From Embleya hyalina (GTDB lineage Bacteria; Actinomycetota; Actinomycetes; Streptomycetales; Streptomycetaceae): a DNA stretch of 64,000 bases. This document shows positions 39,901-49,117 of this stretch, one piece after another. The notes below the pieces were generated by a model. The model was not told the origin of the DNA and made no database searches. It saw nothing but the letters and a program-made list of their open reading frames with translations. Location: NCBI RefSeq assembly GCF_003967355.1, contig NZ_BIFH01000017.1:395065-459064 (forward strand), read 5' to 3'. Every line of letters begins with the position of its first letter. The stretch's first letter is position 1. The position numbers and the translations under genes were made by a program.

Positions 39901-41822
39901 GGCTCCTGCCGGATCCGGGGCCCGGAATCTCGGGCCCCGGGGTTTCGGGGCTCCGTGTTCCGGGGCTCCGTGTTCCGGGGCTCCGCGGATCCGAGGAGCG
40001 GGCGCGGTCCCGCGTCGGTCGGGTCGGAATGGAACGAGGCGAGGGCCGTCTCCGCTGCGGCGGGGGCGGCCTTCGGGGTCTCCGGGCTCTTGGGGCTCTT
40101 GGGGCTCTTGGGGCTCTTTAGGGTCGTCGCGTCGTCCGGGGTCGTCGAGCCGGGCGGGTCGGCCGGGCTTGTCGGGTGCTCCCGGCCGCGCCACCAGGTG
40201 GCGGCCAGGGCGGCGGGGGCGGCGACCAGGGCGATCTCGACGGTGAGCGCGGCGGCGGTGCGCCACACGTTCGGGCCCAGGTCGGCGAGGTTGGCCAGGC
40301 CGGCGGTGCCGGTGGCCAGCCGGGTCGAGGCGAGGGCGAGCAGGCCGACGCCCACACCGGCGCCGACCGCGTGCGCGGTGACCGGGAGCCAGGACCGGGG
40401 CGGCTCGGCACGGGCCGCGAAGCAGCCCGCCACGACACCCGCGAGCACCGGCAGCACCGCGGGCGCCCACGCGGTGGAGGGCACCGTCGCGGGGCCCGGC
40501 AGGGCGGCGAGCAGCGGCAGCGTGGGCAGCGTGCCGAACGTGCTGCCGGTGGGCGCGATGGTGGTGGCCGCGCCCAGCGCGAAGCCGGTGCCGGCCGCGT
40601 AGCACACCGCCCAGACGATCGCGTTGGGCACGAGGGCGGCGCACAGGACGGCCAGGGCCGCGAAGCCGACCGCGTCGTTCGTGGTGAGCTTCAGGGCCAG
40701 GCGGACCTGCCCCGTATGGGCGAACAGGCAGACCAGGACCAGCAGTGCCCCGCCCGCCGCGAGCACCGCGGCCGAGGCCAGACCCGCGCGAACCGCGGGC
40801 ACCCGGACCAGGATCGGGCCGAACGCCCCCAGCACGCCCGCGGCCAGGACACCGAGCCCGGCGACCGCGACGGTGTCCGCGACCGGCCGCACGCTCGCGG
40901 TGCCGACGCCGGCGGCCACCGCGTACATCAGGCCCGTGTAGACCGGCACCTGCGCCGCGAGCACGAGCACGGTCCCGGCCACGCCGTCGGCGAGCCGTCG
41001 GCCCATCCGGCACAGCAGCCAGATCAGCGGGACGGTCAGACCGAGCGGGGCGAGTTGCAGCGGCACCACCGTCACGATCGGCGCGACGGAGCCGGTGGCG
41101 ACGTGGCTGGTCTCCACGACCTCGAAGCCGACGTGATGCGCGGCGAGCCAGATCCCGCCGACCACGCGCAGCAGCGCCCTGGGGTGGTCGAAGCTGCCCG
41201 AGCCGGCGCCGCAGGTGGCCACGATCAGCACCAGCAGCGCGACCGTGCCGAGTCCGGCCGCGGCCACCAGCAGCGCGGACACCACGCCTCGGGCGAGCGC
41301 CTGGGCGATCCGGGCGGTGTCGGGACGGTGTGCGGCGAGGGCGGTCAGGGTCGCCGCGCCGGGCAGTGTGGACCACACGAGCGGCGTCGAACCCGCGGGC
41401 ACCGGTGGGCCCCACCGGCGGTCGGGCGGCGGTGGGGGTTCGGAGGCGGTGGGGGTGTCGACCGGGGCGGGCGCGGGGAGGGCGTCCGGGAGGTGGTCGG
41501 GCCTGGGGGGAACGACGGGGGGTGGGGTGTCGGGGCGCGGGGGCGGGGGCGGGGGTTCGTCCGCCGTTCCCGGCGTCGCCGGGGGTTGCCGCGGCGTCTG
41601 CTCCGGCGCGTCGTGGGTGTGTACCGCGTCGGCCGCCCGGGCCGGCTCCGCCGTCTCGTCGAGCGGGGTGGGGGGCGTGCTCGACGGGGCGGGTGGCTGC
41701 TCGAGGGGCCCGGAGCGGGGCGCGAGCAGGCTCTCCACGCCGGCCCACGGGCCGGCTCGGACCACCGCCCAGGGCGCCGCCGAGCCGTGCTCGGTTTCCG
41801 GCATTTCGGTCACGGTCCCCAT
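39897..41822 (-). CDS. PerM-like polytopic membrane protein (DUF6350)
   Basis: A 641-residue protein. The first 150 residues are hydrophilic and Pro/Glu/Ala-rich (with PPPPPPRP runs). About ten hydrophobic helices follow, from ARGVVSALLVAAAGLGTVALLVL through LTVEIALVAAPAALAATWW, then a tail of SPK-type and RNTEP repeats. In mycobacteria PerM, a membrane protein tied to cell division, lies beside purN, which supports this call. The tail is encoded by 9-bp and 15-bp direct repeats in the DNA, so its length may vary in frame. ATG 41822 is chosen over an upstream in-frame start at 41912 that reads through the divergent promoter. Confidence 0.8.
   Translation of the reverse strand: MGTVTEMPETEHGSAAPWAVVRAGPWAGVESLLAPRSGPLEQPPAPSSTPPTPLDETAEPARAADAVHTHDAPEQTPRQPPATPGTADEPPPPPPRPDTPPPVVPPRPDHLPDALPAPAPVDTPTASEPPPPPDRRWGPPVPAGSTPLVWSTLPGAATLTALAAHRPDTARIAQALARGVVSALLVAAAGLGTVALLVLIVATCGAGSGSFDHPRALLRVVGGIWLAAHHVGFEVVETSHVATGSVAPIVTVVPLQLAPLGLTVPLIWLLCRMGRRLADGVAGTVLVLAAQVPVYTGLMYAVAAGVGTASVRPVADTVAVAGLGVLAAGVLGAFGPILVRVPAVRAGLASAAVLAAGGALLVLVCLFAHTGQVRLALKLTTNDAVGFAALAVLCAALVPNAIVWAVCYAAGTGFALGAATTIAPTGSTFGTLPTLPLLAALPGPATVPSTAWAPAVLPVLAGVVAGCFAARAEPPRSWLPVTAHAVGAGVGVGLLALASTRLATGTAGLANLADLGPNVWRTAAALTVEIALVAAPAALAATWWRGREHPTSPADPPGSTTPDDATTLKSPKSPKSPKSPETPKAAPAAAETALASFHSDPTDAGPRPLLGSAEPRNTEPRNTEPRNPGARDSGPRIRQEP
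39946..40127. repeat. In-frame 15-bp and 9-bp direct repeats at the 3' end of the PerM-like gene
   Basis: Two full copies of CTCCGTGTTCCGGGG (39951-39980, plus partial flanks), and five copies of GGGGCTCTT at about 40083-40127. Both unit lengths are multiples of three, so copy-number changes keep the frame. They encode the RNTEP and SPK repeats. Confidence 0.8.
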
Positions 41823-41944
41823 GCTGCCCGCGCGACTCCGATCCGGACCGCATATGCCTGCCGAGCGGGGCAAGACACCCCATTTGCTCGATCGCAAGCA
41901 TTTAATATGCATTTTCGGTCGACCCTCGGGTACCTCAGCCCCTC

Positions 41945-43126
41945 ATGGGCATCGACGACGAGCACACGGTCCCGCGCGCGAGCGCCCCGGGGTTCGACGC
42001 CCTGCTCGCGGCGACCGCCCCCGACATCGCGCGCTACACGTTCCTGTTGACCGCGAGCCCGACCCGGGCCGCGCACGTGACCCGGCACACCTTCGCCCGG
42101 GTCTGGCGCGACCTGCCGGACGCGGCGGACACCCCGGCCGACGCCGCCTACGTACGCACCCTCGCCGGCGATCTCGCGCTCGGCCGCCGGTTCCTGGTCC
42201 GCCGGGCGCTGTGGCGGCTCGTACCGCACCCCGACCTCACCGCGCGGGTGGTCCCGCACGCCGACGACGACACGCGGCGCGACCAGGACATCGCGCTCCT
42301 GCGCGCGCTCCAGCGGGTGCCCGCGCACCGGCGCCGGGTCTTCGTCCTGCGGCACCTGTTCGGGTTGTCCCCGGAGCAGGTGGCGGCCGAGACCGAGGCG
42401 ACCACCGAGGTGACCCGGATCCGGCTGATGCACGCCCACGAGGACCTCGCCGACCGGGTCCCGGCGATCACCGGCCCGTCCCCGAACTGCGCCGAGGCGC
42501 ACGCGTTCCTGAGCACGCTCACCCGCGACCTGGCCGCCCGCCACGCGCCGCACGTCCCCCGCGCGCACACCGCGCGCGTGGGCAGCCGGGCCCGCACCGC
42601 GACGCTGGTCACCGTGGTGGTCGCGGCGATCCTGGCGCTCTTCGTGGCCGCGTTGCCCCGGCTGCTCACCCCGGGTACCTCCCGCGACCCGCGCGCGGGC
42701 GACCGGGTGCAGCCGCTTATCGGCCCCGAGGTGGCCCGCCGGGTTCCGCCGGTGCCCGCGGCCACGATGCCGGACGAGACCCCGCCGGCCCCGGCCGCGG
42801 CCCCGCCCGCGCCCGCGGAGCGGACGGAGGCGCCGAGCGAGGCACCGGCCGCCCCCGAGGCGCCCGAGCCGCCGCCCGCGGCCCCGGCGGACGGGCAACC
42901 GGCCCTCGGCGGGGCGCCGGTCCCCGCCGCCCCTGGGCGGCTCTCGCCGCTGATCCGACCGGCGACGCCCACCGGTGCCCGGACCGCGGCCGGATCGGCG
43001 GCCGACCCGCGGCCGCGCACGGAGGCCGCGGCGACCGGGCCGGGCGCGCTGCTGGCCCCGGAGCGGGCCTTCGTCCTCGACACGAGTTGTGTGAACAACG
43101 GGCTGCGCCGGGTCGCGGCGCCCTGA
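41945..43126 (+). CDS. ECF sigma-factor-like protein fused to a transmembrane segment and Pro/Ala-rich domain
   Basis: A 393-residue fusion. Residues 15-90 resemble sigma region 2 (LLAATAPDIARYTFLLTASP, HVTRHTFARVWRDLPD). Residues 118-175 match region 4 (ALQRVPAHRRRVFVLRHLFGLSPEQVAAETEATTEVTRIRLMHAHEDL). A single helix at about 218-241 (TLVTVVVAAILALFVAALPRLL) puts the rest outside the membrane: a Pro/Ala-rich linker and a short end with one Cys (DTSCVNNGLRR). This layout suggests a membrane-tethered sigma factor or a degenerate sigma serving as sensor. ATG 41945 has no clear ribosome site. Divergent from the PerM-like gene. Confidence 0.72.
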   Translation: MGIDDEHTVPRASAPGFDALLAATAPDIARYTFLLTASPTRAAHVTRHTFARVWRDLPDAADTPADAAYVRTLAGDLALGRRFLVRRALWRLVPHPDLTARVVPHADDDTRRDQDIALLRALQRVPAHRRRVFVLRHLFGLSPEQVAAETEATTEVTRIRLMHAHEDLADRVPAITGPSPNCAEAHAFLSTLTRDLAARHAPHVPRAHTARVGSRARTATLVTVVVAAILALFVAALPRLLTPGTSRDPRAGDRVQPLIGPEVARRVPPVPAATMPDETPPAPAAAPPAPAERTEAPSEAPAAPEAPEPPPAAPADGQPALGGAPVPAAPGRLSPLIRPATPTGARTAAGSAADPRPRTEAAATGPGALLAPERAFVLDTSCVNNGLRRVAAP

Positions 43127-43146
43127 CCGGAACGGCCGCGGAAGAC

Positions 43147-43192
43147 ACGACGCCCCGCACCCCACCGGGAACGGCGGGGTACGGGGCGTCGT
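43147..43192. terminator. Terminator between the sigma-like gene and sucD (convergent)
   Basis: ACGACGCCCCGCACCCC pairs with GGGGTACGGGGCGTCGT, leaving a short loop that can pair further (CCACCGGG...CGG). It sits between the converging stops. Confidence 0.8.
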
Positions 43193-43207
43193 CGGTGACC
43201 GGGTGGG

Positions 43208-44092
43208 TCAGCCGGCCATGATCTCGCGCATCAGGCGCGCCGTCTCGGACGGCGTCTTGCCGACCTTGACGCCGACGGCCTCGAGCGCGTCCTGCTTGGC
43301 CTGCGCGGTGCCCGAGGAGCCCGAGACGATGGCGCCGGCGTGGCCCATGGTCTTGCCCTCGGGGGCGGTGAAGCCCGCCACGTAGCCGACGACCGGCTTG
43401 GTGATGTGCTCGGCGATGTAGGCCGCGGCACGCTCCTCGGCGTCGCCGCCGATCTCGCCGATCATCACGATCGCGTCGGTGTCCGGGTCGTCCTGGAACG
43501 CCTGGAGGCAGTCGATGTGCGTGGTGCCGATGATCGGGTCGCCACCGATGCCGACGGCGGTCGAGAAGCCGATGTCGGCCAGCTCGTACATCATCTGGTA
43601 GGTCAGCGTGCCCGACTTGGACACCAGACCGATCCGGCCCGGCTTGGTGATGCTGGCCGGGATGATGCCCGCGTTGGACTGACCGGGGGTGATCAGGCCG
43701 GGACAGTTCGGGCCGATGATCCGGGTCTTGTTGCCCTTGGCGCCGGCGAGCGCCCAGAACTGCGCGGTGTCGTGCACCGGCACGCCCTCGGTGATCACCA
43801 CGGCGAGCCCGATGCCCGCCTCGATCGCCTCGACCACGGCGTCCTTGGTGAACTTCGGCGGCACGAAGACCACCGTGACGTCGGCGCCGGTGGCCTCCAT
43901 GGCCTCGGCCACGGTGCCGAATACCGGTACCTCGGTGCCGTCCACGTCGACCGTGGTGCCGGCCTTGCGCGGGTTCACGCCACCGACGATGTTCGTCCCG
44001 GAGGCGAGCATCCGGTGGGTGTGCTTCATCCCCTCGGAGCCGGTCATGCCCTGGACGATGACCTTGCTGTCCTTGGTCAGGAAGATAGCCAT
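43208..44092 (-). CDS. sucD: Succinate-CoA ligase, alpha subunit
   Basis: A 294-residue subunit of the TCA-cycle enzyme making succinyl-CoA/succinate with ATP or GTP. Seen are the CoA-binding Rossmann start ([20 protein letters not shown]), [43 protein letters not shown], and the phosphohistidine segment [16 protein letters not shown] at 44092 lies 16 bases after the sucC stop. The pair forms one operon, as usual. Confidence 0.97.
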   Translation of the reverse strand: MAIFLTKDSKVIVQGMTGSEGMKHTHRMLASGTNIVGGVNPRKAGTTVDVDGTEVPVFGTVAEAMEATGADVTVVFVPPKFTKDAVVEAIEAGIGLAVVITEGVPVHDTAQFWALAGAKGNKTRIIGPNCPGLITPGQSNAGIIPASITKPGRIGLVSKSGTLTYQMMYELADIGFSTAVGIGGDPIIGTTHIDCLQAFQDDPDTDAIVMIGEIGGDAEERAAAYIAEHITKPVVGYVAGFTAPEGKTMGHAGAIVSGSSGTAQAKQDALEAVGVKVGKTPSETARLMREIMAG

Positions 44093-44108
44093 GCTGGGTC
44101 GGTCTCCC

Positions 44109-45284
44109 TTACTTCGCGGCAGCGAGCTCGGCGGCCCGCTCGGCCGCGCCATCCATGGTGTCCACCTGCTGGACCAGCGGGTGGTTCGCGTCGGTCAGGA
44201 TCTGCCGACCCAGCTCCGCGTTGTTGCCGTCCAGTCGCACGACGAGCGGCTTGGTGACCGCCTCGCCCTTCTGCTTCAGCAGTTCGAGCGCCTGCACGAT
44301 GCCGTTCGCGACCGCGTCGCACGCGGTGATGCCGCCGAAGACGTTGACGAAGACCGACTTGACGTCGGCGTCGCCCAGGATGATCTCCAGGCCGTTCGCC
44401 ATCACCTCGGCGGACGCGCCGCCGCCGATGTCGAGGAAGTTGGCGGGCTTGACGCCGCCGTGGTTCTCCCCGGCGTACGCGACCACGTCGAGCGTGGACA
44501 TGACCAGGCCCGCGCCGTTGCCGATGATGCCGACCGAACCGTCGAGCTTGACGTAGTTCAGACCCTTGGCCTTGGCCGCCGCCTCCAGCGGGTCGGCCGC
44601 GTCCTTGTCCTCGAGCGCCTCGTGGTCGGGGTGGCGGAAGTCGGCGTTCTCGTCGAGCGAGACCTTGCCGTCCAGCGCGATGATCTTGCCCTCTTCGGAC
44701 TTGATCAGCGGGTTCACCTCGACGAGCGTGGCGTCCTCTTCGACGAAGACGGTCCACAGCGTCTTGAGGGTCGCGACGATCTGGTCGTGCAGCTCGGCCG
44801 GGAACTTCGCCGCCTCGACGATCTCGCGGGCCTTGGCCTCGGTCACGCCCTCGATCGCGTCGACCGGGATCCTGGCGAGCGCGTCGGGGTTCTCCTCGGC
44901 GACGACCTCGATCTCGACGCCGCCCTCGACCGACGCCATCGCGAGGAAGGTGCGGTTGGTGCGGTCGAGCAGGAACGAGACGTAGTACTCGTCCACCGGC
45001 TTGGCCAGCCCGGCCAGCATGACCTTCTTGACGATGTGGCCCTTGATGTCGAGGCCGAGGATCTGCTCGGTCTTCTCGACGACCTCGTCGGTGCTGAAGG
45101 CCAGCTTCACGCCGCCGGCCTTGCCGCGGCCACCGACCTTCACCTGAGCCTTGACGACGGCCTTGCCGCCCATGCGTTCGGCGGCGGCCCGTGCCTCCTC
45201 CGGAGTGAAGACGACTTCACCGGGCAGAACCGGCACACCGTGCTTAGCGAAGAGATCCCTCGCCTGGTACTCGAACAGGTCCAC
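44109..45284 (-). CDS. sucC: Succinate-CoA ligase, beta subunit
   Basis: A 391-residue ATP-grasp subunit. Motifs are [38 protein letters not shown], the metal-binding [26 protein letters not shown], and [16 protein letters not shown] with [16 protein letters not shown] at 45284 has AAGGACGG about seven bases upstream and gives the canonical N-terminus VDLFEYQA. The promoter must lie in the 393-base gap upstream. Confidence 0.97.
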   Translation of the reverse strand: MDLFEYQARDLFAKHGVPVLPGEVVFTPEEARAAAERMGGKAVVKAQVKVGGRGKAGGVKLAFSTDEVVEKTEQILGLDIKGHIVKKVMLAGLAKPVDEYYVSFLLDRTNRTFLAMASVEGGVEIEVVAEENPDALARIPVDAIEGVTEAKAREIVEAAKFPAELHDQIVATLKTLWTVFVEEDATLVEVNPLIKSEEGKIIALDGKVSLDENADFRHPDHEALEDKDAADPLEAAAKAKGLNYVKLDGSVGIIGNGAGLVMSTLDVVAYAGENHGGVKPANFLDIGGGASAEVMANGLEIILGDADVKSVFVNVFGGITACDAVANGIVQALELLKQKGEAVTKPLVVRLDGNNAELGRQILTDANHPLVQQVDTMDGAAERAAELAAAK

Positions 45285-45677
45285 GCGGGTCCGTCCTTGT
45301 GATCGCGATCGGATATGCGGAACATGCGCAGCCGCGTCCGTCGTCGCGCAGGTCCGGCAGGCTCGCCCCCGGTTCCGGTGGACGGCGTCCGCACGCGTAG
45401 CTGATCCGCCTTGCAGGCTATCGGGCACGGGTGCCAGGCCCGAATCAGGGTCTCGGTCCCGCTCCCGGCCACCTCTCGACCGCGGCGGCGCCGCGTGTCG
45501 AGATCCGCCTGTTTGCGCCTGTTCCACCGTGACACAGGGAACACACCAAAACGGACAGTGACCACTCGATGTGGCCGACGACACGCCGAACACCGCGGCG
45601 GATGATCACGCCCGTCCCCAACCGTACGCCTGGAGTTCATCGTCCCGATGCCCGCGCCGCCGTCTCGCGGGCCGTTC
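45285..45677. other. 393 bp between the VWA gene and sucC
   Basis: No gene with a good start is seen. It presumably carries the sucCD promoter on the minus strand. I could not place -10/-35 boxes with confidence. Confidence 0.4.
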
Positions 45678-46841
45678 CTACGGCTTCGGGACGGGCAGGG
45701 GCAGGCCCTGGAGGGCGGCGGCCATGACCTCCGGGAACAGGTCGGGAGTGCAGGCGAAGGCGGGGCTGCCGATCGCGGACAGGGCGGCGGCGTTGGTGTG
45801 GTCGTAGGCCGGGGCGCCCTCGTCGGAGAGGGCCAGCAGGGTGACGAAGGTGGTGCCGGCGGCCCGCATGCTCGCCGCGCGGCGGACCATCTCGTCCCGC
45901 ACGCCGCCCTCGTACAGGTCGCTGATCAGCACGACGACCGTCTCCGTCGGCCGGGTGATCAGCGATTGGCAGTAGGTCAGCGCGCGGTTGATGTCCGTGC
46001 CGCCGCCGAGGCGGGTGCCGAAGAGCACGTCGACCGGGTCGTTCAGCCGGTCGGTCAGGTCGACCACGCTGGTGTCGAAGACCACCAGCGAGGTCCGCAG
46101 CGCGTGCATCGAGCCGAGCACGGCGCCGAACACCGACGCGTAGACCACCGAGGCCGCCATCGAACCGGACTGGTCGACGCACAGGATCACGTCCTTGCGC
46201 ACCCCGTGCCGGCGGCGCCCGTAGCCGACCAGGCGCTCCGGCACGATCGTGCGGTGCTCGGGCTGGTAGTGCCCGAGGTTGGCCCGGATCGTGGCGTTCC
46301 AGTCGATGTCCCGCGGGCGCGGGCGGTGCACCCGGGTCGAGCGGTCGAGCGCGCCCCGGACCAGGCTCGTGGTGCGTTGCGCGACCCGGCGCTCCAGGTC
46401 GTCGACGACGCGCCGGACCACCGCGCGGGCGGCCTCCTTCGTCGCCTCGGGCATCAGCGCGGTGAGCGCGAGCAGGGTGCCGACCAGGTGCACGTCGGGT
46501 TCGACGGCGGCCAGCATCTCCGGCTCCAGGAGCAGCCGGGTCAGGTCGAGCCGCTCGATCGCGTCCTGCTGGAGGATGCTCACCACGCCCGCCGGGAAGT
46601 AGGCGCGGATGTCGCCGAGCCAGCGGGCCACCGACGGCGCGGAGGCACCGAGGCCGGCGGCGCGCGGCCCGGTCGCCCGCCGACTGCCGCGCGGGGCCTG
46701 GCTCTCCGGGCGGTACAGCGCGCTCAGCGCCCGGTCGATCCGGGCGTCGTCGCCGGTGAGGCCGTGACCGGTGCCGTCGGGTTCGCCGCCGAGCACCAGG
46801 CGCCAGCGGCGCAGCCGTTCGTCGTCGGCCTCGTGCGTCAC
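45678..46841 (-). CDS. VWA domain protein of the MoxR-DUF5682-VWA operon
   Basis: A 387-residue protein. An N-terminal helical region (IDRALSALYRPES to RVAQRTTSLVRGALDRS) precedes a von Willebrand A domain at about residues 190-375 with an intact metal site: DQSGSM (DxSxS), GGTDINRAL and ISDLYEGG. VWA proteins paired with MoxR AAA ATPases act as substrate adaptors or metal-dependent scaffolds. GTG at 46841 overlaps the DUF5682 stop by four bases (GTGA). It is the last gene of a tightly coupled three-gene operon. Confidence 0.88.
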   Translation of the reverse strand: MTHEADDERLRRWRLVLGGEPDGTGHGLTGDDARIDRALSALYRPESQAPRGSRRATGPRAAGLGASAPSVARWLGDIRAYFPAGVVSILQQDAIERLDLTRLLLEPEMLAAVEPDVHLVGTLLALTALMPEATKEAARAVVRRVVDDLERRVAQRTTSLVRGALDRSTRVHRPRPRDIDWNATIRANLGHYQPEHRTIVPERLVGYGRRRHGVRKDVILCVDQSGSMAASVVYASVFGAVLGSMHALRTSLVVFDTSVVDLTDRLNDPVDVLFGTRLGGGTDINRALTYCQSLITRPTETVVVLISDLYEGGVRDEMVRRAASMRAAGTTFVTLLALSDEGAPAYDHTNAAALSAIGSPAFACTPDLFPEVMAAALQGLPLPVPKP

Positions 46842-49117
46842 GGGGTCACCTCCCGGTGCGCCAGGCCCAGGATCCCGGCCAGCAGCGGCAGTACGGCGTC
46901 GGCGCGCCCGCCGTCGAAGTGCTCGGCGGTCGCGATCGGGACGGCGGCCCGCGCCGGGGTGCGGATCCGCTCGCCGAGCAACCGGCGTTCGGGCGCGGCG
47001 AAGGTGGCGAAGGTGCGTCGCAGCAGCGGCAGGATCTCCACGAACAGGTCGTCGGGGGTGCCGGTGATCCAGGCGTCGACCAGGTCGAGGAGCCCTTCGT
47101 CGTGGATCAGCAGCATGCCGCCGCCGGCCAGGAATCCCTCGATCCAGGCGGCCGATTCGCGGTGCGGGACGCCCCGGGTGAGGGCGCGGGCCAGGCGGGG
47201 CGCGGCCGCCTCCGGCGCGAGGCGGCCCAGGTCGAGCAACAGGCGGGTGGCCCGGCCGGTGAGCAGGCCCGGCAGGTTCTCCCGGTCGGCGAGCCGCCGC
47301 AGGGTGGCGTACCACTCGTCCTGCCGGCGCTCCGGCAGCAGTTGTACCGCGGCGTGCACGTCGTCGAGGCGACGACGCATCGCCGCGGCCCCGTCGTGGT
47401 CCAGTCCGGCGCAGGCCGCGGGCAGCCCGACGCAGATCCGGACCACCAGGCCGGCCACGACGGTGTCGAGCGCCGAGGTGTCGGTGCCCCGGACGTCGCC
47501 GTAGCGCAGCGCCCGCACCAGTCCCGGCAGCGCGTCGGCGAGCCGGCCGACGTCGGCGTCCAGGGCGGCGCGCCGATCGAGCACCCGCATGATCACCGGC
47601 AGCGCGTCGGGCAGGTCGGCGCGCAGGCAACGCTCGGCGACCTCGGTGACGTCGGCGAGCGATTCGGCCCGGATCGCCAGGTCGCTCGCGCGCGCCTCGG
47701 CCGCGGCGACCACGGTGGTCCCCCACACGCCCGCCTCGGCCACCCGGATCGCCAACTCCGGCTGCCAGTCAAGCCGCCAGGTCTCCCGGAAGGTGCCGCG
47801 GCTCTCCCGACCCGGGACCGGCACGCCCCACGGGACGTCGAGCAGGGCGAGCCGGTTGAGCAGTCGGCTGCGGTCGGCGTGCGAGTCCTTGCGCAGGTCG
47901 AGTTCCAGTTCGCGGGCGGCGGGCTCGGGTCGCAGCCGCAGCCGGCGCTGCTCGCGGGTGAGGTCGCGCTGGAGCGGTACGGCGGGCACCGTCGGCGGCA
48001 CCTCGCCGATCACGTCGCCGACCACGAGGGCGTCGTGCACCAGCGCGAGCGGCCCGGTGACGCCGTCGCACATCACCGCACGGACCGCTTCGAGGGTCTC
48101 GTCCAGACCGGCCAGCGGTCGTCCGCGCAGCGCGGCGAGCGCGTCGGCGTGGCGGGTCGCCTCGATCACATGCGCCGAGGAGACCGGGTGGCCCGCCTCG
48201 CGCAGCAGCGTGGCGATCCGGACGAACCAGCGGGGCAGCGGGTCGGGCTCGGCGGCGGTGTCGAACAGGTGCCGGTACCAGCCCGGGGACGCGACCCCGG
48301 CCCCGTAGCCGGAGTTCTGCGCGAGGCGGTGGTGGGTCCACGGCACCCACGTGGTCTCCACCTTGACCGCGGCCCGGTGCGGCGCGAGCAGCGCGCGGTC
48401 GGCGGCGGCGGAGGGCGGGTCGGCGAGCGCGGGCACGTGCCAGGCGCCGCACACCACGGCGATCCGGGTGTGTCCGGCCCGGCGCGCGGCCCGGACGCAC
48501 TGGCGCATGTGGGCCTCGCGCAGTCGTTCGATGTCGGGCTCGGCGGTCGGGCCCGGGTCGACGGCGGGCCGCTCGTCCTCGCGCAGCGCGGCCATCGCCT
48601 CGGCGAGCGCCGCGAAGGGCCGCAGCGGGTCGTCGGCGGGCGGGCGGTGCTCGATCACGTCCTCCCACCAGTGCTCGGCGTCGTCCCGACCGGCCAGTCG
48701 GGCCAGCGCGGCGATCGGGTCCACCGGGGACGGGACGGGCTCGGCCGGCTCATCGTTCTCGCGCTCGCGGCGGGCCCGGTCGAGGGTGAAGGACACCGCG
48801 ACCGGCAGGTCGATGAACCGGACCGGGACACCGTGCCCGCTCGCGTGGGTGATGGCCACCCACTCGGGGCTGAAGTCGGCGTACGGCCAGAAGCCGGCCT
48901 GCGCGGGATCGTCGACCGCGTGCGCGAGCAGCGCGACGGGCGGACGCAGGCCGGGCTCGGCGGCGAAGGACAGCAGCGGGTCGGCCTCGGGCGGACCCTC
49001 GATCAACACGATGTCGGGCCGCAGCCGGGCCAGCGCGGCGCCGACCGCCCGGGCCGAGCCGGGGCCGTGGTGCCGTACCCCGAGCAGGGTCGGTCGCGCG
49101 GCCGGGAGCCGCGCCAT
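46838..49117 (-). CDS. DUF5682 family protein
   Basis: A 759-residue protein of the actinobacterial DUF5682 family. The N-terminal region (PTLLGVRHHGPGSARAV, DIVLIEGPPEADPLL, FIDLPVAVSF, IAVVCGAWHVPAL) resembles the TraB/PrgY/EreA fold, in which such His/Glu clusters could bind a metal. From about residue 400 a long alpha-helical region without motifs (many Leu/Arg/Asp) looks like a helical repeat scaffold. ATG at 49117 shares one base with the MoxR stop (TGATG). The activity is unknown. Fixed association with MoxR and VWA partners suggests it is the effector or client-recognition part of the complex. Confidence 0.85.
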   Translation of the reverse strand: MARLPAARPTLLGVRHHGPGSARAVGAALARLRPDIVLIEGPPEADPLLSFAAEPGLRPPVALLAHAVDDPAQAGFWPYADFSPEWVAITHASGHGVPVRFIDLPVAVSFTLDRARRERENDEPAEPVPSPVDPIAALARLAGRDDAEHWWEDVIEHRPPADDPLRPFAALAEAMAALREDERPAVDPGPTAEPDIERLREAHMRQCVRAARRAGHTRIAVVCGAWHVPALADPPSAAADRALLAPHRAAVKVETTWVPWTHHRLAQNSGYGAGVASPGWYRHLFDTAAEPDPLPRWFVRIATLLREAGHPVSSAHVIEATRHADALAALRGRPLAGLDETLEAVRAVMCDGVTGPLALVHDALVVGDVIGEVPPTVPAVPLQRDLTREQRRLRLRPEPAARELELDLRKDSHADRSRLLNRLALLDVPWGVPVPGRESRGTFRETWRLDWQPELAIRVAEAGVWGTTVVAAAEARASDLAIRAESLADVTEVAERCLRADLPDALPVIMRVLDRRAALDADVGRLADALPGLVRALRYGDVRGTDTSALDTVVAGLVVRICVGLPAACAGLDHDGAAAMRRRLDDVHAAVQLLPERRQDEWYATLRRLADRENLPGLLTGRATRLLLDLGRLAPEAAAPRLARALTRGVPHRESAAWIEGFLAGGGMLLIHDEGLLDLVDAWITGTPDDLFVEILPLLRRTFATFAAPERRLLGERIRTPARAAVPIATAEHFDGGRADAVLPLLAGILGLAHREVTP

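Noticed and set aside
45571-45807. Small plus-strand ORF starting [12 protein letters not shown]
   Set aside because: It runs into the VWA gene on the opposite strand and has no ribosome site or recognisable pattern.
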